Shown piece after piece: positions 1-5,345 of a stretch of DNA of 7,232 bases. The notes under the pieces were generated by a model. The model ran no database searches. It was not told the origin of the DNA and saw only the letters and a program-made list of their open reading frames with translations. A program made the translations under genes and the position numbers. This DNA is from Zoogloeaceae bacterium (GTDB lineage: Bacteria; Pseudomonadota; Gammaproteobacteria; Burkholderiales; Rhodocyclaceae), in NCBI GenBank assembly GCA_031278735.1, contig JAITJU010000120.1:1-7232 (forward strand), in the 5' to 3' direction. Each line of letters starts with the position of its first letter. The stretch's first letter is position 1.

Positions 1-216
1 CTGGCGCTGCACTTCCTGGATGTTGCGCAGCAGCGCCGCGTCCGAGAGCGCGAGATCGGCATTCTTGAACCCGGCTTCCGAAAACAGGCTGTCCTTGCCG
101 GGGTCGACGCGGTAGCGGACCGCCTCGCCGGACGCGGGCGGCTGCCCCTTGAAACAATCCGTCACGGCCTCGACGGCGGCGGTCTGGTAGGCTTGGGTCT
201 TGAACTTGAGCTTCAT
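1..216 (-). CDS. res: Type III restriction enzyme Res subunit, N-terminal part (runs off the left edge)
   Basis: Only the first 72 codons are present; the gene continues past position 1. The product begins MKLKFKTQAYQTAAVEAV and continues through DCFKGQP. This is the typical start of a type III Res subunit, the ATP-dependent helicase/endonuclease that works with Mod to cut unmethylated DNA after translocation. The helicase motifs and the PD-(D/E)XK nuclease domain would lie outside the window. The ATG at 216-214 overlaps the stop of the upstream truncated DUF1016 gene (ATGA), and GGAG sits just before it, so translation is probably coupled. The first 26 codons are duplicated at 611-688. The family call rests on the start sequence and on the mod gene upstream in the same operon; whether the rest of the gene is intact cannot be seen. 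Confidence 0.85.
   Translation of the reverse strand, partial: MKLKFKTQAYQTAAVEAVTDCFKGQPPASGEAVRYRVDPGKDSLFSEAGFKNADLALSDAALLRNIQEVQRQ
139..216 (-). repeat. 78-bp direct repeat, copy A (start of res)
   Basis: These are the first 26 codons of res. They match 611-688 in the same orientation at 69 of 78 positions by hand alignment, without gaps. The two copies are 472 bp apart, start to start, and flank the truncated second DUF1016 gene. Confidence 0.95.
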
Positions 217-611
217 GCTTCTCCGGCTTGCTGCTCGTAGAAATTGCGTTCCAGCGAGTCATCCATGCGGATCAGTTCCACATAATGAGACCAGCTCAAA
301 AAGCCAGAAGGCTTCTGGCCTTTTGAATACAGCAGATAAAACTGCCGCATGGAGATCAGATTACTGCGGCTGAAGCCCTTGCCATGACGCAGGCGCAGAT
401 CGGCTGAAAGCCGTTTTATCAGCGCCGCGCCATACCCGGCACGATCCCTGCCGCCCTGCTCGAACTCGACAATCTGTTGCCCTACTTGCCAGTAGGTCTG
501 CACCAACTGCGTATTGACCGATTGCAGCGCCGCGCCGCGCCCTGCCGTGTAGGTATGAGAGATTTGCTCCAGCAATTCCTGATACGCGGCGCCGCGCGCG
601 ACCTTGCTCAT
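213..611 (-). CDS. Truncated DUF1016/YhcG-type protein, N-terminal domain only
   Basis: This 132-aa protein starts MSKVARGAAYQELLEQI. It contains the hallmarks of the DUF1016 N-terminal domain: the TYWQVGQQI helix (about residues 38-46), GKGFSRSNLISMRQFY (about 77-92) and the LSWSHYVELI block (about 104-113). Homologues continue after the ERNFYEQQA segment into a linker and a PDDEXK nuclease domain. Here the protein ends three residues later as GEA, so no catalytic residues are present. I chose the ATG at 611 because it overlaps the preceding stop (ATGA), has AAGGGG upstream, and begins where family similarity begins; longer in-frame starts only read through the upstream genes out of frame. 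The stop overlaps the res ATG. It may be a relic, or a small DNA- or partner-binding protein without nuclease activity. It is only distantly similar to the full DUF1016 protein at 685-1743, so it is not a recent copy of it. Confidence 0.85.
   Translation of the reverse strand: MSKVARGAAYQELLEQISHTYTAGRGAALQSVNTQLVQTYWQVGQQIVEFEQGGRDRAGYGAALIKRLSADLRLRHGKGFSRSNLISMRQFYLLYSKGQKPSGFLSWSHYVELIRMDDSLERNFYEQQAGEA
297..325 (-). repeat. Terminator-shaped hairpin inside the truncated DUF1016 gene
   Basis: On the minus (transcribed-sense) strand, GCCAGAA-GCC-TTCTGGC forms a 7-bp stem with a 3-nt loop and is followed directly by five T residues. Outer A/T arms extend the symmetry to 29 bp with one mismatched pair. 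The shape matches a Rho-independent terminator pointing with the operon, but it lies in the codons for KGQKPSGFL, so ribosomes would normally mask it. Confidence 0.6.
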
Positions 612-688
612 GGCTGCCCCTTGAAACAATCCGCCACGGCCAGAACGGCGGCGGTCTGGTGGGGCTGGGTTTTGAACTTGAGCTTCAT
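608..688 (-). pseudogene. 26-codon duplicate of the res start, with its own stop
   Basis: This small reading frame encodes MKLKFKTQPHQTAAVLAV and ends DCFKGQP before a TGA at 610-608. It copies the start of res (positions 216-139) with six amino-acid differences in 26. Its ATG (688-686) overlaps the stop of the full-length DUF1016 gene as ATGA and has GGAGG seven bases upstream. Its stop overlaps the ATG of the truncated DUF1016 gene, again as ATGA. It is therefore probably still translated and would carry ribosomes from one DUF1016 gene to the next. No function is expected for the peptide itself. It is best read as a leftover res 5' end from recombination or duplication, now a coupling leader. 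Confidence 0.85.
611..688 (-). repeat. 78-bp direct repeat, copy B
   Basis: Same-orientation partner of 139-216, identical at 69 of 78 positions, with an identical 22-bp block at the end nearer the repeat's 3' side. Five of the nine differences change only a codon's first or second base and four are third-position changes, so divergence is modest but not brand new. Confidence 0.95.
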
Positions 689-1743
689 GTCCGCGCCTCC
701 TCGGCATCATCATCCATGTCCTGCAATTCACGTTCGATGTCCTCGATGCGCGGCAGGTCTGTCTGCAACGCATCCGGCAAGGATTGCGCCAACTGGTATT
801 CGGCCACGCCGATGGGCTTGTTCATATCGCGCAGGGCGTATTCGGCAACCACCTTGTTCCGGCTTTTGCACAGCAACAGCCCCAAGCTGGGGTTGTCGCC
901 GGGATGTTTGAGCTGGCTATCCACCGCGCTGAGGTAAAAATTGAGCTTGCCTGCGTATTCGGGCTGGAATTCGCCAGCCTTCAACTCCACCACCACATAG
1001 CAGCGCAGCTTGAGGTGATAGAACAGCAGGTCGATATAAAAATCCTTGTCGCCCACTTCCACATGCACCTGCCGCCCGACGAAAGCGAAGCCTGCGCCCA
1101 GTTCCATCAGAAATTGCGTGACGTGCCTGACCAGCGCATCCTCGATGGCGCGTTCCCGCGCTTCCTTGCCCAAGCCGAGAAAGTCCAGCCGATACGGGTC
1201 TTTCAAGGATTCGCGCGCCAGGTCGGACTGCGGTTGGGGCAGGCGTTGGCTGAAATTGGTGACGGCATTGCCTGTACGCTGACGCAAGCCGGTTTCAATC
1301 TGCATCACCAGCACATTGCGCGACCAGCCGTTTTCCAGAGCCTGCGCGATATACCAGTCCCGTTCCTGGCGGCTTTCCAGCTTATCCAGCAAAGTACAGA
1401 GATGGAACCACGGCAATTGTGCAGCAGCTTGCTGCACAAATTCCAGATCGGGCCATGCTTCGGCAAACGCCCGCATGTATTTGAGGTTGCGTGGGGAAAA
1501 CCCCTTCATGTCCGGGAAGGCATTGCGCAAATCGCGCGCCAGCGTATCCACGACCTTGCTGCCCCAGCCCCGGCTGGACTGGCGTTCCAGAATGCCGTGG
1601 CCGATTTGCCAATACAGCAGCACCAATTCTCGATTGACAGCAAGCGTAGCGCGCTGCTGCGCAGTGTGGATGCGCTCTTTGAGTTCGGCCAGCCAGTCGG
1701 CGTATCCGGCAGCGGATGCGGCGGTCAGTGCGTTGTCGTTCAT
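685..1743 (-). CDS. DUF1016/YhcG family PDDEXK nuclease, full length
   Basis: This 352-aa protein has the complete two-part layout of the DUF1016 (YhcG) family. The N-terminal helical domain covers about residues 15-155, with NRELVLLYWQIG (38-48), GFSPRNLKYMRAF (81-93), QLPWFHLCTLLDK (109-121) and WSRNVLVMQIE (140-150). The C-terminal PD-(D/E)XK domain covers about 170-320, with D238 in FYIDLLFYH, E253 and K255 in VVELKAGEFQPEYAGK, then LNFYLSAVD and EYALRDMNKPIGVAEY. The catalytic triad residues are all present, so it is likely an active DNA nuclease. The ATG at 1743 lies 8 nt after the mod stop; its own stop overlaps the ATG of the res-start duplicate (ATGA). Genes of this family are often found in restriction-modification loci, and a role as an accessory nuclease beside Mod and Res is inferred from position. 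The tail is acidic (DMDDDAEEA). Confidence 0.93.
   Translation of the reverse strand: MNDNALTAASAAGYADWLAELKERIHTAQQRATLAVNRELVLLYWQIGHGILERQSSRGWGSKVVDTLARDLRNAFPDMKGFSPRNLKYMRAFAEAWPDLEFVQQAAAQLPWFHLCTLLDKLESRQERDWYIAQALENGWSRNVLVMQIETGLRQRTGNAVTNFSQRLPQPQSDLARESLKDPYRLDFLGLGKEARERAIEDALVRHVTQFLMELGAGFAFVGRQVHVEVGDKDFYIDLLFYHLKLRCYVVVELKAGEFQPEYAGKLNFYLSAVDSQLKHPGDNPSLGLLLCKSRNKVVAEYALRDMNKPIGVAEYQLAQSLPDALQTDLPRIEDIERELQDMDDDAEEART
1417..1439 (-). repeat. Perfect 10-bp inverted repeat in the DUF1016 nuclease gene
   Basis: TTGTGCAGCA and its exact reverse complement TGCTGCACAA are separated by GCT. The repeat encodes VQQAAAQL at about residues 103-110. The low-complexity Gln/Ala codons (CAG/GCT/GCA) make such symmetry easier to reach by chance, so functional meaning is uncertain. 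Confidence 0.7.
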
Positions 1744-1751
1744 GAGCCGTC

Positions 1752-3620
1752 TCAGATGCTCTTCACTTCGGTGGCGGGAGACAGCAGCCGGAAGATTTGC
1801 CCGACGTTGATCCTGGCCGCGCTGTCCCTGAACCCGGCGTCGCGGAACACCACGCGCAGCGGTTTGTGCGTGGCGAGTTCCTTGACGAAGGGTTCATCAA
1901 TGCCGCCCGCGTCATCAAAACAGGCGGCGAGCGCATCGCCATCGACGAAGAATACCTCCTTGTCCTGAAGGATTTTCCTCTCGATGGGTAAGGCGAGGTC
2001 AACGCCCCAGTCCAGCATCACCTGAAACAGCAGGTCTTCGGCGTTGCGGTCGAGCTTGATGTTGTCGACGAACAGTTCGATATTCCCCTTTTCCAGCGCG
2101 TCGGGGGTGTAGTAGACATCGGCCATGTTGGAGGTGTCGATCTTCAATACGCGAAAGCCGACGTCTACTTGCGGGTTGCCTTCGCGGATTTTCTTGCCCG
2201 CGCGGCGGATGCGTTCTTTGCTTACTTCGGCAATGGTACCGTATCCGACTTTACGAGCCGTTGAGTCATCGGGAACTTCCTCATCAAGTTGAATCATGAT
2301 GAATCGACGCTCACCGCCATCTTCTGCATTTTTTTCCAGGATTGCATGAGCCATGCTTCCTGAACCCGCGAAGAAATCGAGAATAATCGAATCGGATGTT
2401 GTTGCATGTTCTAGGATGCGTTTCATCAATTGAACGGGTTTAGGGTTATTGAAAACCTTGTTCTCAAATAGCAAAGTAACATCACGAGTTCCATCGTCTG
2501 TATTTCCAGCGTAGGTGTGTTCCCAAAAATTTATTGGAGTCAATCCACGAGCCTCTGAAAGAAACATTTTGATTGAAGGAACAGGCGCATCACAATCTAT
2601 TCCCCAATAAAGGAGTCCTTCATTTTGTAGCCGCTCAAACTCATCTCTTGAACGACGCCAAGCGTTAGTGCTAGGCATTGTAGTCAGCTTAGTGTTTGGA
2701 TTCGTTATGGGGTAGCAAAGATTGGGACGCTGTTCTGGTGTGGCAGGATTTAGGAAAGATGCTCCCTTCCACGAGCCACGCGGATCATTGTCTGGGTTTG
2801 AATAGCGGTCATCGGCTTCATCTGTGCGGGGAAGAAGGTTTACTTCAAATGCATCAGAGCGACTATAGACAAGGATATGCTCTACGACCGTAGTAAAATC
2901 CCGCGTGTTATTGCTTCGTGTATATCGTTTCTGCCACGAAATGTCGGCTTGAAAATTTTGCTCGCCAAAAATTTCGTCACAGAGTTTACGAAGATTTGTT
3001 GATTCGTGGTGATCGGCAGAGACAAACAGCACACCATCTTCAGCAAGTAAATTGCGTCCTACCTTGAGACGTGGATAGATCATGCTTAACCAATCAGAAT
3101 GAAACCGCCCATTGGCCGCCGTATTGGCAACCAAACGATTGCCTTCCGCGTCCACCTGATTGGAACGGCGCAAATACGCTTCCGTGTTTTCGGCGAAGTC
3201 ATCCTCGTAAATGAAGTCATTCCCTGTGTTGTACGGCGGGTCGATGTAAATCAGCTTCACCTTGCCCAGATACGTCTCCTGCAAGAGTTTCAGGGCTTCC
3301 AGATTATCGCCCTCGATGAACAGGTTCTTCGTCGTATCGAAATCCACGCTTTCCTCGCGGCAGGGCCGCAGCGTTTTGGCAATCGGCGCGTTGGCGGTCA
3401 AGAGCGCCTCGCGCTTGCCCGGCCAGTTGAGGTGATACCGCTCCTGCGGCCCTTCGACGATGGCGGCGGACAGTTCCTGCCGCAACTGGTCGAAATCCAC
3501 CGCCAGCCGGACGCCGCCATCCTCGCCCCGCGCCTCCGTCACACAATTGGGAAACAGCTCGCGGATACGCGCGATATTGGCGTCGGTCAGGTCGGGCGAG
3601 CGCATTTTCAGTTTGTCCAT
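1752..3620 (-). CDS. mod: Type III restriction-modification methyltransferase, Mod subunit
   Basis: This 622-aa protein is a beta-class N6-adenine DNA methyltransferase. The catalytic motif DPPY is at residues 127-130 (YIDPPYNTGNDFIYEDDF). The S-adenosylmethionine motif follows much later as DFFAGSGSMAHAI (415-427). This order, with a long target-recognition region of about 270 residues between the motifs, is typical of type III Mod. TKNLFIEGDNLEALKLL (97-113) and FHSDWLSMIYPRLK (173-186) are also family hallmarks. Mod determines the recognition site for both methylation and Res cleavage. I chose the ATG at 3620 because similarity starts at once and it sits one base after the dinD stop; the upstream in-frame extension overlaps dinD in another frame. 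Positions 2281-3090 are clearly AT-richer than both flanks, which suggests an exchanged recognition domain. The frame is intact throughout. Confidence 0.95.
   Translation of the reverse strand: MDKLKMRSPDLTDANIARIRELFPNCVTEARGEDGGVRLAVDFDQLRQELSAAIVEGPQERYHLNWPGKREALLTANAPIAKTLRPCREESVDFDTTKNLFIEGDNLEALKLLQETYLGKVKLIYIDPPYNTGNDFIYEDDFAENTEAYLRRSNQVDAEGNRLVANTAANGRFHSDWLSMIYPRLKVGRNLLAEDGVLFVSADHHESTNLRKLCDEIFGEQNFQADISWQKRYTRSNNTRDFTTVVEHILVYSRSDAFEVNLLPRTDEADDRYSNPDNDPRGSWKGASFLNPATPEQRPNLCYPITNPNTKLTTMPSTNAWRRSRDEFERLQNEGLLYWGIDCDAPVPSIKMFLSEARGLTPINFWEHTYAGNTDDGTRDVTLLFENKVFNNPKPVQLMKRILEHATTSDSIILDFFAGSGSMAHAILEKNAEDGGERRFIMIQLDEEVPDDSTARKVGYGTIAEVSKERIRRAGKKIREGNPQVDVGFRVLKIDTSNMADVYYTPDALEKGNIELFVDNIKLDRNAEDLLFQVMLDWGVDLALPIERKILQDKEVFFVDGDALAACFDDAGGIDEPFVKELATHKPLRVVFRDAGFRDSAARINVGQIFRLLSPATEVKSI
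2281..3090. other. AT-rich island covering the target-recognition part of mod
   Basis: Hand counts of single 60-base lines give 37% G+C at 2521-2580, 40% at 2401-2460 and 37% at 2941-3000. The flanks give 60% at 2161-2220, 57% at 1921-1980 and 67% at 3421-3480. The island covers about residues 177-446 of Mod, from just after DPPY to just past FAGSG. Confidence 0.75.
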
Positions 3621-3621
3621 G

Positions 3622-4485
3622 TCACTTCTCACTATTCGGCTTCGGCAATTTGCCGGATTGCTTTTCCAGGCGCTTTTCGTCGGATTTGACACGCCGTTCC
3701 AGTTTCTTGATGTCCTCTGCCGCTGGCAGCTGTTCCGGCTTGATGCCACGTTGCCCCAGCATGTTGCGCACGCTCTGGTTGTTCTGCACATGCTCATGGG
3801 TTATGTCGTGTTCGCCCCGCAGGTTGTCCTGCATGACGTTGTGGTTGGTTATCTCGGTAGCCAGGTTTTTGGCGGCAATGGTCAGCGTGGGCAAAAAATC
3901 GGCCAGTGGGCGGCTCTGCACAATGCCATAACGTTCCTTCATCACCTGAGTGGCGTTGCCGCCGAACAGAGCGGCATCGCCCTTGGCGCGGATACGGCCA
4001 AATCCGGCATCGTCCACGCCACGTTCGTAGATATTCCGCGACAGGGTCTTTTCCGACTCACGCAGACGGTCGCGCGCGTCCAGTCGGGCTTGCAGACGCA
4101 TACGCTCTTCAATCAGTTCCTGCCTGCGCGTCTGAACAGCAAAGTAACTCTGGGCGAAGGCAATGGGCGGCTTGCGTGGATCACCGTTCTGGGCAGCCAG
4201 GTAGCAGGCGTAGCGGGTGAGCATGAAATCATCGACCGGGCGTTCAGCGCCACTGCCGACCCTGACCATTTTCGTGACGCCACGAAAATGGTCAGTCTCG
4301 TTGTAACCTGTTGATTTGCAAGAGTCGATTGCGCGCTCAACCACGGCCTGAAAGTTCTCCCAGCGGCTGTAACCCAGCGGCTCCATCAGGTCACGGGCAA
4401 ACCAGAACTCGATGTTTTCGTCCGGGATGTGTTGGCTGAGGGCATCGAAGCGCGTCTTGAGTAACGGTACGGTGTCGTCGGTCAT
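3622..4485 (-). CDS. dinD: DinD-family (BRO-N domain) DNA damage-inducible protein
   Basis: This 287-aa protein matches DinD in length and layout. The BRO-N-like domain covers about residues 20-120, with IEFWFARDLMEPLGYSRW (25-42) and VDDFMLTRYACYLAAQNGD (84-102). A conserved middle follows with RGVDDAGFGRIRAKGDAALFGG at about 155-176, then a charged, coiled-coil-prone tail (about 258-287). E. coli dinD is an SOS gene that antagonises RecA filament activity; whether this copy does the same is unknown. Homologues are recurrent partners in restriction-modification operons. The ATG at 4485 overlaps the stop of the helicase remnant (ATGA), and the stop is one base before the mod ATG, so it is coupled on both sides. 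No LexA-type box is visible just upstream, as expected for an internal operon gene. Codons 64-75 form a perfect inverted repeat. Confidence 0.9.
   Translation of the reverse strand: MTDDTVPLLKTRFDALSQHIPDENIEFWFARDLMEPLGYSRWENFQAVVERAIDSCKSTGYNETDHFRGVTKMVRVGSGAERPVDDFMLTRYACYLAAQNGDPRKPPIAFAQSYFAVQTRRQELIEERMRLQARLDARDRLRESEKTLSRNIYERGVDDAGFGRIRAKGDAALFGGNATQVMKERYGIVQSRPLADFLPTLTIAAKNLATEITNHNVMQDNLRGEHDITHEHVQNNQSVRNMLGQRGIKPEQLPAAEDIKKLERRVKSDEKRLEKQSGKLPKPNSEK
4262..4295 (-). repeat. Perfect 15-bp inverted repeat (4-nt loop) inside dinD
   Basis: CTGACCATTTTCGTG at 4262-4276 is followed by ACGC and then by its exact reverse complement CACGAAAATGGTCAG at 4281-4295. It encodes the segment TDHFRGVTKMVR (residues 64-75). 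In RNA this would form a 15-bp stem with a tetraloop inside the coding region, about 190 nt after the dinD start. Confidence 0.95.
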
Positions 4486-4976
4486 CGTTTGATTGCTTCC
4501 AGTTCGGTTCTGAGTCGCCGCGCGGCGGCAGTGAACCCATGCAGCGGCAGATAGGCGGCGCTTGCCTCTACCGACTGCACGCAGGCGAACTGCTGCATCG
4601 GAGCCTTGCTGCGGTTGCTGCGGAATGTGGCCTTGCGTCGCAACCAGTCGGCGCATTCCCTGGCGATGGCGCGCTGCGTGAGCTTGTTGCGCAGTTGGAT
4701 TTCAAACTCGTTGCCGTAGAGGCTGCGCTCGCGGTCAAGCTTGGGGATGTGGAACTCCCTGCGCTCGCGGCGAATCCTGTCCGTCGCCTCATCCGCAACG
4801 AAGGCGGGCGCGGTGAAGATGAAGCGCAATTCCCCGATCTGTTCCAGTTCTGCCTTCAAGGCCTCGCAGGCGTACATCGAGAAGCAGGACGCCGCAACCT
4901 TCCGCTTTGCGCCGGGCTGGAGGGTCTGCTTCAAGTCATCACCGAGCAGGCGATTGATGTTGTCGATGATCTCCAT
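4482..4976 (-). CDS. Remnant of a PLD-like/SNF2-type helicase protein (N-terminal part, core missing)
   Basis: This 164-aa product begins MEIIDNINRLLGDDLKQTL and continues with KVAASCFSMYACEALKAEL (26-44), FHIPKLDRERSLYGNEFEIQ (75-94), RNKLTQRAIARECADWLRRK (96-115) and PLHGFT (144-149). I recognise this as the N-terminal PLD-like region of large (about 1000-aa) SNF2-related helicases found in restriction and defence operons; the call is from memory of the family, not a search. After GFT the expected sequence stops abruptly and a short basic helix-like tail, ARRLRTELEAIKR, follows to the stop. The stop overlaps the dinD ATG (ATGA). Start and downstream coupling are kept while the helicase core is absent, which suggests an internal deletion that left both gene ends. 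The junction contains a 12-bp palindrome, CGCCGCGCGGCG (4516-4527). Helicase function is lost; the fragment may still fold. A weak AGGG ribosome site precedes the ATG. Confidence 0.72.
   Translation of the reverse strand: MEIIDNINRLLGDDLKQTLQPGAKRKVAASCFSMYACEALKAELEQIGELRFIFTAPAFVADEATDRIRRERREFHIPKLDRERSLYGNEFEIQLRNKLTQRAIARECADWLRRKATFRSNRSKAPMQQFACVQSVEASAAYLPLHGFTAAARRLRTELEAIKR
4516..4527. repeat. 12-bp GC palindrome at the helicase-remnant junction
   Basis: CGCCGCGCGGCG is a perfect palindrome. It lies exactly where similarity to the helicase N-terminal region ends (after the codons for GFT) and the unrelated or C-terminal tail begins, so it may mark a deletion end point. Confidence 0.6.
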
Positions 4977-5017
4977 CAGGCGGACATCCCTGAAGGCGTG
5001 GTTCGGCGCGCGCTCAT
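4976..5017 (-). CDS. Possible 13-codon leader peptide between the HTH gene and the helicase remnant
   Basis: The frame encodes MSARRTTPSGMSA. Its ATG overlaps the stop of the HTH gene (ATGA), with a strong GGAGG site four bases upstream, and its stop overlaps the ATG of the helicase remnant (TGATG). This is the only good ribosome site in the junction, so the helicase remnant may be translated by re-initiation from this leader. Alternatively the short frame is the frameshifted original start of the helicase: the third frame reads NHAFRDVRL just before MEIIDN, which looks protein-like. No experimental support is visible. Confidence 0.4.
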   Translation of the reverse strand: MSARRTTPSGMSA

Positions 5018-5214
5018 TTTGCCTCCGGCTTTTTCGACTGCGCGGCGATCCATCTGCCCATGTCCGCCATGCGGAACCGCCACGTCCCGCCGACCTTGAA
5101 GGCTGGAATTTTCCTGGCTGCGGCGAGCCGATGGATCGCCCGCTCCGCGACTTTCAGGCGCCCGGCGATTTCCTTGAGGGTGAGAATTCCACTTTTGTTG
5201 TCGTTCGTGGGCAT
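5014..5214 (-). CDS. Small excisionase/MerR-like helix-turn-helix DNA-binding protein
   Basis: This 66-aa protein is a single HTH_17/excisionase-type domain: LTLKEIAGRLKVAERAIHRL (about residues 11-30) forms the helix-turn-helix and KIPAFKVGGTWRFRMADMGRWI (about 35-56) the wing and last helix. This GGTWRF wing is common in a family of tiny proteins encoded first in modification and defence operons. It binds DNA and, by position as first gene, probably regulates the operon; an excision role is less likely because no integrase is in the window. I chose the ATG at 5214 because the domain starts soon after it; an in-frame ATG at 5286 would add 24 residues that look like untranslated leader. The stop is followed by the possible leader peptide and, 37 nt later, the helicase remnant. 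Confidence 0.88.
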   Translation of the reverse strand: MPTNDNKSGILTLKEIAGRLKVAERAIHRLAAARKIPAFKVGGTWRFRMADMGRWIAAQSKKPEAK

Positions 5215-5239
5215 GGATCGGCCAATCTTTGGTAAACAG

Positions 5240-5256
5240 GCACGCCTGCGGCGTAC
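5240..5256 (-). promoter_or_regulatory. Short inverted repeat upstream of the HTH gene (candidate operator or leader hairpin)
   Basis: ACGCC and GGCGT flank a TGC loop, and the symmetry extends two more pairs with one G-T wobble. It lies 26-42 bases before the HTH start. Adjacent palindromes AAAATTTT and CCAATTGG at 5275-5290 lie further upstream. The first operon gene encodes a DNA-binding protein, so one of these could be its operator. No convincing -35/-10 pair stands out on the minus strand in 5215-5345. Confidence 0.3.
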
Positions 5257-5345
5257 AAGACGGCAGGATAGTGCAAAATTTTCCAATTGGCGATCGAAAA
5301 TGTTGAAGCTGAAAAGTCTCGCTTCCCAGAGCGCCTTTGGATCTT

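Noticed and set aside
784..1968. A 394-codon plus-strand frame opposite the DUF1016 nuclease and the end of mod
   Set aside because: It crosses two well-supported genes on the other strand and has no family features.
2329..2335. A run of seven A (coding strand) in mod as a phase-variation or frameshift site
   Set aside because: Seven bases is short for phase variation, no longer simple repeat was seen in mod, and the gene is in frame.
3460..4314. A 284-codon plus-strand frame opposite dinD and mod
   Set aside because: It is a mirror frame of dinD; its sequence has no domain signal and spans a gene junction.
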